Positions 1 to 7,054 of a stretch of DNA of 34,465 nt are shown here, piece after piece (position 1 is the first letter of the stretch; each line of letters starts with the position of its first letter). The translations under genes were made by a program, and so were the position numbers. The DNA lies in assembly GCA_002753395.1 (NCBI GenBank), contig PEAB01000036.1:1-34465 (forward strand), read 5' to 3'. The notes below the pieces were generated by a model that did no database searches, had not been told where the DNA came from, and was given only the letters and a program-made list of their open reading frames with translations. The DNA comes from Nitrospirae bacterium MYbinv3 (GTDB taxonomy: Bacteria > Nitrospirota > Thermodesulfovibrionia > Thermodesulfovibrionales > Magnetobacteriaceae).

Positions 1-2
1 GA

Positions 3-1061
3 AAGATAAAGGGTTTAGCAGATTATGAGCTACCGATGAGGTTATTCTATTGTGATAAGTGCAAAGGTTATGAAAAGCCCTTAGAGGAGGTAATCGGCTG
101 TAGGGGAAGAAACACATTAGTTGTGAATGAGGCGATGCTGTTGTTGGGTTAGAGGCTACCTTTTGAGGAATCGAGTGATTATATGGAAAAGCTATTAGGG
201 GTGAAGGTAAGTCATGAGAGCATACAGGAATTAGTGGAGCGAGTTGGCGGCGAGATATGGAAAGAGGAAATTAACTTAGTAAGGAGTAGGATAGATATAG
301 ATGGTTATGTAAAAGATTGGCAATGTGGAGAGCGAATAAATGATGTTTCGTATATGGAGTTAGATGGTAGTATGGTACACACAAGGGAAGCAGATTGGAA
401 GGAGGTAAAGATAGGTGTATTATTTGCTCAAGGCGATAGGGTTGAAGTAGATAAGAACCACAATGAGGTACTTCAGAAGAAGTATTTTTCGGTATTTAAT
501 GATAATGAGAAATCCCTGAAGGATTTTAAGAATAGGGTTACTTTAGAGGCATACAACTTTGGATTTCATAACTATGCGAAGCAGGTTGTTGTAGGGGACG
601 GAGCACCGTGGATATGGGATTATGTCTCTACATATCACCCAGATGCAATACAGGTATTAGATTACTATCATGCAAATGAGCATTTAGGTAATGCGCTAAA
701 GGTTGTTAAGTCTAAAGATGAGCAGAAAGAGAAGCCGTTAGCAGATTGGCTATGGGAAGGTAATATTAAGGATATAATCAAAACTTTAGAGAAAATGCCA
801 CAATGTAAGGAAATAGGTGATTGTATACGTTATTATCGGAATAACAGTTCAAGAATGAACTACGGTGTGTATAGACGAGAAGGTATTGATATAGGTAGTG
901 GAGTTATAGAAAGTTCACACCGTATTATTGTGTAAAATAGAATGAAACAATCTGGTATGCACTGGAATAAGAAAAACGTGCAACCTATTGTATCACTAAG
1001 AGCATTATATCTGTCTGGTCAATGGAACAATATTGTCGACCGTCTAAAAAAGGCTGCATAA
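3..1061 (+). pseudogene. ISLre2/UPF0236-type transposase remnant with two in-frame stops, 5' end outside the window
   Basis: The frame is open from the left edge with a Cys-x2-Cys motif (YCDKCKGYEK), hits TAG at 150-152, stays open through 183-932, hits TAA at 933-935, and continues in the same frame to TAA at 1059-1061. The piece at 183-935 carries the ISLre2-like signatures VVVGDGAPWIW, LDYYHANEHL and GSGVIESSH. The tail after the second stop (RMKQSGMHWNKKNVQ) is the expected family C-terminus. No frameshift is needed, so inactivation is by nonsense mutation only. The sequence context suggests that both stops replaced Gln codons (CAG, CAA). Family assignment is from recalled motifs. The N-terminal part is cut by the window edge. 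Confidence 0.75.
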
Positions 1062-1104
1062 TTCCCCATGAATTTCTTATGCACCCTCATCTTATGAATG
1101 CAAC

Positions 1105-1132
1105 TTGGTATAACCCTATATTATGTTATAAT
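1105..1132 (+). promoter_or_regulatory. Sigma70-type promoter abutting the start codon of the 1138 gene
   Basis: TTGGTA (1105-1110), a 16-bp spacer and a perfect TATAAT (1127-1132). Only five bases separate the -10 box from the ATG at 1138, so transcription would start at or within a base or two of the start codon. There is no Shine-Dalgarno sequence. Confidence 0.55.
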
Positions 1133-1137
1133 CAAAC

Positions 1138-1569
1138 ATGAGACAAACAATAATAGTTATCTTAGCATCGATAGGGATAATAATAGTTACCGTTCTGCCA
1201 GCACAGACAAGAGATGTCCCCTATACGCAGGAAGACAAGGAAAGGATTATAAGGCTCGAAGAAGGGCAAAAGGCTATAAATCAGCGAATAGATGGTCTAG
1301 AGACCTCGCTTAATAAGCGATTTGACGACATGAATAGAAGATTCGACCAGATGTTTACACTGACTCTCTGGGGTTTTGGAGTACTCTTTGGTGGCATGGG
1401 GCTGTTAATGGGGTTTGTGTTGTGGGATAGACGCACTGCCCTTGCCCCTGCCATACGAAAGACCAGAGAAGTCGAAGAACACTCTGAATTACTTGAAAAA
1501 GCCCTTAAGGAAGTGGCTGCCAAAAACCCTGACGTCAAAGAGGCGCTTAAGCACGTCGGGCTGATGTAG
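1138..1569 (+). CDS. Small membrane protein with signal/anchor, coiled coil and one transmembrane segment (paralogue of the 5329 gene)
   Basis: 143 aa with no function I recognise. Residues 1-24 form a hydrophobic signal or anchor, followed by the conserved segment RDVPYTQEDKERIIRLEEG. Residues about 35-72 are a charged coiled-coil heptad region. Residues about 76-100 (LWGFGVLFGGMGLLMGFVLW) are a transmembrane helix. A basic then helical tail ends in AAKNPDVKEALKHVGLM. The protein at 5329-5793 has nearly the same beginning and end but a longer coiled coil. No SD is visible, and the promoter -10 box sits five bases before ATG. It converges on the minus-strand gene ending at 1605, with a hairpin between them. 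Possibly a membrane-tethered scaffold, which is inference only. Confidence 0.75.
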   Translation: MRQTIIVILASIGIIIVTVLPAQTRDVPYTQEDKERIIRLEEGQKAINQRIDGLETSLNKRFDDMNRRFDQMFTLTLWGFGVLFGGMGLLMGFVLWDRRTALAPAIRKTREVEEHSELLEKALKEVAAKNPDVKEALKHVGLM

Positions 1570-1580
1570 TAATGGGTACA

Positions 1581-1601
1581 AGGGGGCTGAGAGAGCCCCC
1601 T
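1581..1601. terminator. Perfect hairpin between convergent genes
   Basis: AGGGGGCT (1581-1588), a five-base loop, then AGCCCCCT (1594-1601). This GC-rich 8-bp perfect stem fills most of the 35 bases between the stop codons of the 1138 gene and the minus-strand gene ending at 1605. There is no clear T run, but the position suits a bidirectional terminator. Confidence 0.5.
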
Positions 1602-1604
1602 ATC

Positions 1605-1952
1605 CTACCACTGTCCTCTTTGGATGTACCTGTATATTTGGGACTTGGACTTTTGCAGCAAGGCAGCGATCTCTGTTACCGGCAGCCTGGCATAGAGCAT
1701 GACCGCAATAGCACGGAGCCTGGCATCCTTGATCTGCCTGATCTTGCCAATGTTGATCTTGTTACGCTTAAGCAAGGCCTCCTTTATCTCTGCCAGGACA
1801 TCTTTATAGTCCTTTGTCAACCGGGAGTCTTCATATTCAAGGGCTGCCTCAAAGGCTGGCTCCTCACGCTTAAGTATCTCCTCCACGTAAACACATGCCT
1901 CTTTGCACTTGAGATAATTTCTGCACTTATAACACGAGAGGCCATCCTTCAC
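1605..1952 (-). CDS. Small Cys-rich/HTH protein, putative regulator of the replication cassette
   Basis: 115 aa. The N-terminus carries a Cys cluster (C-Y-K-C-R-N-Y-L-K-C-K-E-A-C) able to bind zinc or an Fe-S cluster. The middle is a charged helix. The C-terminal ~40 residues (RAIAVMLYARLPVTEIAALL then KSKSQIYRYIQRG) read as a helix-turn-helix like those in sigma region 4 or phage regulators. Its ATG overlaps the stop of the DnaC-like gene by four bases (ATGA), so the two are translationally coupled and it is the last gene of a three-gene minus-strand cassette. A DNA-binding role is inference. Confidence 0.65.
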   Translation of the reverse strand: MKDGLSCYKCRNYLKCKEACVYVEEILKREEPAFEAALEYEDSRLTKDYKDVLAEIKEALLKRNKINIGKIRQIKDARLRAIAVMLYARLPVTEIAALLQKSKSQIYRYIQRGQW

Positions 1953-2869
1953 TGTCTGCCTCCTTTACTGCGCCAAAGGGCGCTACCCCCATCAAACCTA
2001 ATAACCTTACCCATGTCGCTTATGCGCGAGACAATACTCGTTCCAGCGGGTTCGCTTACTGCATTGAAGTGTTTTTCCACCTCTCCGAGACCGTAATTGC
2101 TGGTTATGATAAGGGGCATGTTGTTGATGTAACGTCTATTTATAATGGAATAGATAGTTTTTACTGACCACTCTGAGGTCTTTTCGGCCATAAAGTCATC
2201 AAGGACTAAGAGGGGACAGTTGCAGTATTTAGCATGTACGTCCCCTTGGGATAGCTCAGAGGTCTTAAACGTCTGCCGGATCTCTAAGAGCATATCCGCT
2301 ACGATAGCAAACAGAGGGTAAGGCGGCTCGATGGGTGCCACGGAGTAACAGTCCCGAAACTGAGGGCGGAGTGTAAGGATGTAGGCCTTTAATATGGCCG
2401 CTGCCAAATAGGTTTTACCTGAGCCGGGACCGCCAAATACGTAAAGCCCCCCGCCCTGTAAAACACCCTGTACTATATCGATGATCTCCTGCCTAACCAT
2501 CGAGGTGTCCGCCTTCAGATACCTCTGTGGCACTCCACAACCCTGCAGCACGATGTCTATGCGCGCACTTAACCCATGCCTCCACCTGTTTACGATAGCC
2601 TCCTGTTTGATCTTTGTGAGCGCCAGATGGCAGTCATAACAAATATCCGTTGTCCCAATCCATCGTAAGGTGAAAGGATTAAACCATCCAGATTCATTTT
2701 GTCCACATCGCCTGCACGTAAACACACTACCCTTTAAGTGCTCAAACATATGCACTATATCATTCCAGAAAACCGCCCTCCTGTACTTAAAGGCTTCATG
2801 ACGTGCCTCTTCAGGGTTATCAGCTAACAACTTTGATATATAGGTGAGAGTATGGGTCTGATCCTTCAT
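1949..2869 (-). CDS. DnaC/IstB-like helicase-loader ATPase with N-terminal zinc finger
   Basis: 306 aa from ATG at 2869. Cys52/Cys55 and Cys77/Cys80 form a zinc finger. Walker A is GGPGSGKT (146-153), Walker B LLVLDD (220-225), sensor I is in IITSN (about 254-258), and an arginine finger follows in SRISD. This is the AAA+ core of phage/plasmid DnaC-type loaders that place replicative helicase on DNA. The start at 2869 has GAGG six bases upstream. ATG at 2887 has AGGAGG but 12 bases away, so it is a weaker alternative. The frame is open to 3010, but that region is coding for the upstream gene. It overlaps the winged-helix gene by about 50 bases and the HTH gene by four. Next to a winged-helix initiator this suggests a phage- or plasmid-derived replication module, not host dnaC. 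Confidence 0.8.
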   Translation of the reverse strand: MKDQTHTLTYISKLLADNPEEARHEAFKYRRAVFWNDIVHMFEHLKGSVFTCRRCGQNESGWFNPFTLRWIGTTDICYDCHLALTKIKQEAIVNRWRHGLSARIDIVLQGCGVPQRYLKADTSMVRQEIIDIVQGVLQGGGLYVFGGPGSGKTYLAAAILKAYILTLRPQFRDCYSVAPIEPPYPLFAIVADMLLEIRQTFKTSELSQGDVHAKYCNCPLLVLDDFMAEKTSEWSVKTIYSIINRRYINNMPLIITSNYGLGEVEKHFNAVSEPAGTSIVSRISDMGKVIRFDGGSALWRSKGGRQ

Positions 2870-3314
2870 TTCCTGCCTCAACTGCATATTTCTTCTTGTC
2901 CTCCTGTGATGGCTTTTTCTTTGACACATGTGTATTATTTTTACTTGTGTACTCTCTAACATTTTGATACTTATCCCAGTTCCTAATAAATATAACCGAA
3001 CCCATAGCATTACTTTTAACTGTTATAATACTATTATGCTCAAGCCACTTAAGCACGCTTCCAATCGTCTTTTTTGAGGGAACACGCTCTATTCCACGTT
3101 CATAGTAGGCAACTCCTCTCGCTATATGATCGTAGCTAGTTACCACCATTCCTGGTGTTACCCACATCCCCAATCCCCTGTTGGTGGGCACACACTCCGT
3201 CTTCCATCTAGCCCTTTGGCGCAGGTAGTAAAACACACGATGATACAATGGCGGCATCTGCCACACTATACTGTCTAACTCCCGTCTCCATGCCAATGTA
3301 AATCCACGTTCCAT
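2820..3314 (-). CDS. Winged-helix replication-protein-like, phage replisome organizer type
   Basis: 164 aa from ATG at 3314. The N-terminus (WRRELDSIVWQMPPLYHRVFYYL-like pattern) followed by a turn, a conserved LRQRARW stretch and KTIGSVLKWLEHNSIITVKS at residues about 80-100 resembles winged-helix domains of phage replication initiators (O/DnaD-like or replisome organizer proteins). The C-terminal ~50 residues are Lys/Ser-rich and probably disordered. Its 3' end overlaps the start of the DnaC-like gene by about 50 bases. Upstream lies a very AT-rich region that could hold an origin. No strong SD is visible. Family assignment is from pattern recognition only. Confidence 0.6.
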   Translation of the reverse strand: MERGFTLAWRRELDSIVWQMPPLYHRVFYYLRQRARWKTECVPTNRGLGMWVTPGMVVTSYDHIARGVAYYERGIERVPSKKTIGSVLKWLEHNSIITVKSNAMGSVIFIRNWDKYQNVREYTSKNNTHVSKKKPSQEDKKKYAVEAGNEGSDPYSHLYIKVVS

Positions 3315-4131
3315 ATTATTTTACACTAACACACTAATAATCATATGTCAATAGATAAAATAATACAGTAATAAAATATTTATGTACTATAAATATTAGT
3401 GTATTATATATAGTATAACTACCTATTATATAAAGAGTAACTACTATTATTAAACTTATAATATATGTCTTGCTATAATGCAACTGTCAAGATAACTTTC
3501 ATCTAAAAGCTGTATTATCGTCGTACATCACTTTTAACATAAACCTATCCATTGACTATACAATAATATTCCTACTTGTATAACGATAATATATTATGTC
3601 AATAATTAAATATGTATATTTATTAGAGTGATATAATGCGACTAAGTATAACCCTGATACAACAAAACTTAAACCTATGATTGATTAATTATCCATTTAC
3701 CTAAGGCACTTATAAGATTGAACGATGATGACCAAACACATTTTCTAAAAACCCACGAAATTCGGTAGTCCTGCAGAGGTAGTGATATTCAATCTCCCTC
3801 CCTTGGTGGAAGGAGTTAGGGGAGGGTGTTAAGTTTACTGTCACCACTACTTGTGCAGGGCTACCCAGAATCCTGTTGGCATTAAGGTGTGGACTCAGTG
3901 GGAGATCATTACTTCGGTAGTTGTATTGTATGAGTTGAAAAAGAAATTATATCAGGGTAAATTTAACGGATGTTCTGTAAGCAATAGTAATAAATGTAAG
4001 TAAAAACAAAAACATAATGGTATTTTACGGCAAAAAAGTAGACACAATAAATATGAAATAAATAAATATAATACTACCCACTATCCCTACAACGTCACTT
4101 CCAGTCTAAACGGTTGATTTCTGCGGTAACT
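3315..4131. other. AT-rich intergenic region between the replication cassette and the RT gene
   Basis: 817 bases with no supportable gene. The part from about 3315 to 3720 is extremely AT-rich. It carries short direct and inverted repeats: TATTAGTGT near 3394 is the reverse complement of ACACTAATA near 3330, and TAACTAC occurs twice near 3416-3445. Such composition next to an initiator/loader pair is compatible with a replication origin or phage control region. A 102-bp MITE-like element sits at 3764-3865. I looked for a DGR-type template repeat and found none. Confidence 0.5.
3764..3865. mobile_element. 102-bp MITE-like palindromic element, copy 1
   Basis: It starts GGTAGTCCTGCAGAGGTAGTG and ends with the inverted counterpart CACTACTTGTGCAGGGCTACC, about 21 bp each with a few mismatches. 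Inside is CCCTCCC...GGGGAGGG, a nested hairpin. A second copy of identical length lies at 30816-30917 and a half copy at 34350-34372. No clear target duplication is visible. Confidence 0.75.
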
Positions 4132-5175
4132 TCAAATAACACCAAAGCATGTAAACCGTTTATTTTGCCATGTTCTATTTCTAAACTGTCGTTGTAGGGC
4201 TATGTAACTATCTGTCTCTTTCACAATGACTACCGACGTTGTTCCGCTTTTTATGAGCTTATCCAGATATACAGACTCATAACTCATCGGAAATCCATAC
4301 TTCGTACCCCTTTTGTTATCCTTCATCCTTTTCAAACTCAAGACGTCTCTTACCTCAGGCCTCAATTCCTCATAAAATTCGTAGAAATAACCTACTTGAA
4401 ACAAGACTACCGAATGTCTGAATATACCCGTGTAATAGAGGTACTGCATCCTTGATGTCTTAAACAGACTGGCAAAGCGATATTCTGGTAATATGCAGTC
4501 ATACTCAAAAGAAAAGAACTCGTAAAGGAAACTATATCTTTCAAGTATGGCATTTCTTAAATCATAAGTATCAGCCCATTTTAGATGCCCAAAGTATGAT
4601 GCAAGCACACAACGCAGACCTTCAAGCACATCGTAAGCGTATATGAACTGCCTCATTGCCTCATCTTCTATGACAAGCCGTCTTTCATACTCATCAAGTC
4701 TAGCCATCAGGTTATTCACAACCCGCCTCCTTACAAGGGTATATCCCTGTCTGATTATGTATCCAAGGAAGTCTATTCCATTGTTTACTGGATGTACGAA
4801 ACCGTATCTTTCGTTTACAACAAGAGACAATCTGGTTTCAACAAAAGGCTTTACCTTCTCTTTTACTTCCTCAAGCCATTGTCTGGAAGTGTGGAGGATC
4901 AGAAAATCATCGCAGTACCGGACATAATATCTGCATTTAGGGACGTGCTTTGCAAACTGGTCAAGTTCATTCAGATACACGTTGGCAAAGAACTGACTCG
5001 TTAAATTACCTACCGGCAGACCTCTGTTTTCAGGGGCATGAAAGAGACTCTTATGGTGAGGCAAATGCCTCAATAGGTTACTGTCACCCTTTATCACACA
5101 GTTTGTAGTAGGATTATGATGTATTATTGTATATGCGAGATAGAGCAGGTCATTGTCCTTTACCTTTTTTTGCAA
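4132..5175 (-). CDS. Reverse transcriptase (DGR-like) truncated at the N-terminus, with MutS domain I-like C-terminal fusion
   Basis: 347 aa from a TTG at 5175. GLPVGNLTSQ (52-61) and RYYVRYCDDFLIL (YCDD at 87-90) are RT motifs, and the GLPxGNLTSQ form is typical of diversity-generating retroelement RTs. FLGY at 136-139 is the next motif. Residues about 256-320 (VVLFQVGYFYEFYEE ... GFPMSYESVYLDKLIKSG) resemble MutS domain I, the mismatch-binding domain (compare its F-x-V-G-D-F-Y-E pattern). The part before the GLP motif is only ~50 aa: the finger motifs and motif A with its first catalytic Asp are absent. Homology-like sequence extends about five codons upstream (YSLLQKK) and then meets TGA. 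It is therefore probably a broken gene, inactive as a polymerase unless complemented in trans. No TR, VR or Avd gene is seen. Confidence 0.75.
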   Translation of the reverse strand: MQKKVKDNDLLYLAYTIIHHNPTTNCVIKGDSNLLRHLPHHKSLFHAPENRGLPVGNLTSQFFANVYLNELDQFAKHVPKCRYYVRYCDDFLILHTSRQWLEEVKEKVKPFVETRLSLVVNERYGFVHPVNNGIDFLGYIIRQGYTLVRRRVVNNLMARLDEYERRLVIEDEAMRQFIYAYDVLEGLRCVLASYFGHLKWADTYDLRNAILERYSFLYEFFSFEYDCILPEYRFASLFKTSRMQYLYYTGIFRHSVVLFQVGYFYEFYEELRPEVRDVLSLKRMKDNKRGTKYGFPMSYESVYLDKLIKSGTTSVVIVKETDSYIALQRQFRNRTWQNKRFTCFGVI

Positions 5176-5292
5176 TAGACTATAAGGACATAAATTAAAT
5201 CAAGAGAAATGTATTTTTCATAAAAGGGGGTTTATGAAAATTGTATTTCACATATTGAGATCTGCATATGAGAACTTTTGGTATAAACAGAC

Positions 5293-5322
5293 TTGCTTAG
5301 CATGTCACGGTCGTGTTATTAT
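5293..5322 (+). promoter_or_regulatory. Promoter abutting the start codon of the 5329 gene
   Basis: TTGCTT (5293-5298), an 18-bp spacer and TATTAT (5317-5322). The ATG at 5329 lies six bases after the -10 box, where transcription should begin. No SD precedes the ATG. The layout matches the promoter of its paralogue at 1138. Confidence 0.5.
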
Positions 5323-5328
5323 CTAATC

Positions 5329-5793
5329 ATGAGACAAACAATAGCGCTTTTATTAGCGGCAGTGGTTATTGTTCTGGCATCCGATATGACATCAGAGGCC
5401 AGGGACGTCCCCTTTACGCAGGAAGACAGGGATAGGATTATAAGGCTCGAAGAAGGCATTAAGTCTACAAACCAGCGGATAGACGGCTTGGAATCCTCAC
5501 TAAACAAACGGATAGACGATATGAGAACCGATATGAATAATCTGAGAGCCGACATGAAAAGTATGAGGGCCGATATAACGACGCTAATGCTCTGGGGCTT
5601 TGGAGTACTCTTTGGCGGTATGTGGATTTTAATGGGGTTTGTGTTATGGGACAGACGTACAGCCCTTGCCCCTGCTATACGAAAAACCAAGGAAATAGAT
5701 GAACGTTCCGAATTGATTGTGGAAGCCCTCAAGGAAGTGGCGGCAAAAAACCCTGACGTAAAAGACGCCCTTAAACACACCGGTCTGCTGTAA
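5329..5793 (+). CDS. Small membrane/coiled-coil protein, paralogue of the 1138 gene
   Basis: 154 aa. I chose the ATG at 5329 because MRQTI matches the start of the paralogue; a TTG at 5293 would only add unrelated residues inside the promoter. Signal/anchor at 1-24 (likely cleavage near SEA-RDV), conserved TQEDRDRIIRLEEG, then a coiled coil with an extra repeat tract of R-x-D-M-x-x-L/M heptads (RTDMNNLRADMKSMRADI). Then TM helix LWGFGVLFGGMWILMGFVLW and conserved tail AAKNPDVKDALKHTGLL. The coiled coil is about 11 residues longer than in the paralogue. Function unknown. Confidence 0.75.
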   Translation: MRQTIALLLAAVVIVLASDMTSEARDVPFTQEDRDRIIRLEEGIKSTNQRIDGLESSLNKRIDDMRTDMNNLRADMKSMRADITTLMLWGFGVLFGGMWILMGFVLWDRRTALAPAIRKTKEIDERSELIVEALKEVAAKNPDVKDALKHTGLL

Positions 5794-6271
5794 TTGATTG
5801 TCACTCCCCTTAATTTGTTTAAATGCCTATGAAGTTTACTCCGCTCTTTACTGAACATGTCAGTCATTGCGTGTCATTCCCCTGTTCAAGTCAGGGGCAG
5901 GCTCTGTGAAAGCAGGCATCCAGAAAGAGCCAAAACTATTGATATTCCATATGTTTGCAATGAATATGTCTGAACCAGGATTTAACGGATTAATGGATTA
6001 TCAGGATTATGTTGAAGAAGGTTTTATCCTTTTTCCTGTAAACCCTTTCATCTGTGTAATCCTATTTCAGACAATCTCTGTGTGTATCTTCTCTATATTT
6101 CATGGTAACTATGCTTTTACGCTTTCTGGATTCCTGTTTACCCCTGTTCAAGCCAGGGGCAGGCTGTGGAATGACATATTTGGAAAACGGCCATTACTGT
6201 CATTCCCACGAAAGAGGGAATCCATAGTCTTGAAACCAGGGTGCATAAGAAAGTCGTGGGGAAACATGTCA

Positions 6272-6289
6272 TTCCTGCGAAAGCAGGAA
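6272..6289. repeat. GAAA-tetraloop hairpin repeat
   Basis: TTCCTGC-GAAA-GCAGGAA, a 7-bp perfect stem with a GNRA loop inside the wider repeat TCATTCCTGCGAAAGCAGGA. An identical copy is at 34181-34198 and a diverged one at 6203-6220. Confidence 0.7.
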
Positions 6290-6304
6290 TCTATTAGCTT
6301 GTGG

Positions 6305-6327
6305 ATTGCCGTGTCGAGCACGGCAAT
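6305..6327. terminator. Perfect 9-bp hairpin downstream of leuD
   Basis: ATTGCCGTG (6305-6313), loop TCGAG, CACGGCAAT (6319-6327). It lies about 100 bases beyond the leuD stop. It could stop leuD transcripts, though no T run follows; it may instead be part of a dispersed repeat. Confidence 0.35.
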
Positions 6328-6428
6328 GACAGGACGAACCATAAGTTTCTTTGCACCCTTGAAACCATAAAAATTTTTACCATGCTTTTTAAAGAGGATA
6401 CACATGTGTCAAGCTGGAGAATAGGGTC

Positions 6429-6929
6429 TTACGCAGCAATACCCAGTTTGTTGCGTGTCCATTGTATTAGCCCGCCTGAGTTTATAAGTTCCTCCATAAA
6501 TGGTGGTATAGGTTTTGCGTGATACTGACTGCCGGTAGTGAGGTTTGATATAAGCCCGGTGCTGGTATCGATCTCAACAACGTCTCCCTCTTTTATATGT
6601 TCAACGGCCTCTGGGGATTCAAATATTGGCAGACCGATGTTAAAGGCGTTTCTGTAAAATATCCTTGCAAAGCTGCTTGCTACGATTGCGCCTACTTCAG
6701 CGGCCTTTATAGCAATTGGCGCATGTTCTCTGGAAGAGCCGCAGCCAAAATTAGCCCCTGCCACTATAACATCACCAGTCTGCACCTTAGACGCAAAATC
6801 CTTATCGGCGTCCTCCATAACGTGTTTTGCCAGTTCAACCGGGTCTGCCGTATTTAGATATCTTGCTGGTATTATAGCGTCCGTATCTATGTCTCTACCG
6901 AACTTCCATACCTTACCTTTTAATTGCAT
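6429..6929 (-). CDS. leuD: 3-isopropylmalate dehydratase small subunit
   Basis: 166 aa, the length of the short LeuD/HacB class. It partners LeuC to isomerise 2-isopropylmalate to 3-isopropylmalate in leucine synthesis. FGRDIDTDAIIPARYL at 10-25 is the family N-terminus, and GANFGCGSSREHAP (58-71) is the swivel-domain substrate-binding signature. AAAGGGAGG stands five bases before the ATG. leuC and leuB are not in the window, so the gene is isolated. An extended -10 promoter lies directly upstream, and it is transcribed in the same direction as the ribosomal superoperon. A homoaconitase small subunit cannot be excluded from sequence alone. Confidence 0.9.
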   Translation of the reverse strand: MQLKGKVWKFGRDIDTDAIIPARYLNTADPVELAKHVMEDADKDFASKVQTGDVIVAGANFGCGSSREHAPIAIKAAEVGAIVASSFARIFYRNAFNIGLPIFESPEAVEHIKEGDVVEIDTSTGLISNLTTGSQYHAKPIPPFMEELINSGGLIQWTRNKLGIAA

Positions 6930-6956
6930 AAAAACCTCCCTTTAGTTAATAACTGT

Positions 6957-6965
6957 ATTATACCA
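6957..6965 (-). promoter_or_regulatory. Extended -10 promoter of leuD
   Basis: On the minus strand the sequence reads TGGTATAAT, a TGn extension followed by a perfect -10 hexamer, 28 bases before the leuD ATG. No good -35 is visible, as is usual for extended -10 promoters. A potential AAGGGAGG/CCTCCCTT stem (6993-7000 with 7034-7041) lies upstream and may separate leuD from the ribosomal operon. Confidence 0.5.
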
Positions 6966-7054
6966 CGTTTAGGTTGAAAGTTTATGAGATCAAAGGGAGG
7001 GTGGTGGATACCTTGCGTATAACAGTGTAAAGTCCTCCCTTATGCGAAAAAGAG

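Larger units (their letters stand above)
5794..6428. repeat. Intergenic cluster of dispersed palindromic repeats, no gene
   Basis: 635 bases without a credible gene. The open frames here run through repeats. Two copies of CCCCTGTTCAAG-[T/C]-CAGGGGCAGGCT lie at 5879-5903 and 6141-6165; each folds as CCCCTG/CAGGGG. Hairpins TTCCCAC-GAAA-GAGGGAA (6203-6220) and TTCCTGC-GAAA-GCAGGAA (6272-6289) follow, then a perfect 9-bp stem at 6305-6327. A repeat-like AT-rich stretch lies near 5980-6030. Confidence 0.6.

Noticed and set aside
3324-3351. TTGACA (3351-3346, minus) paired with TAAAAT (3323-3318) as a promoter for the winged-helix gene.
   Set aside because: The spacer is 22 bases, too long for a sigma70 promoter; no better pairing was found.
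3315-5328. Search for DGR template/variable repeats and an Avd gene around the RT.
   Set aside because: No second copy of RT-proximal sequence with adenine-specific changes, and no Avd-like helical-bundle ORF, was found in the window.
5867-6405. Open frames of 85-167 codons in the repeat cluster.
   Set aside because: They run through palindromic repeats on both strands, with no family-like sequence, SD or conserved start.
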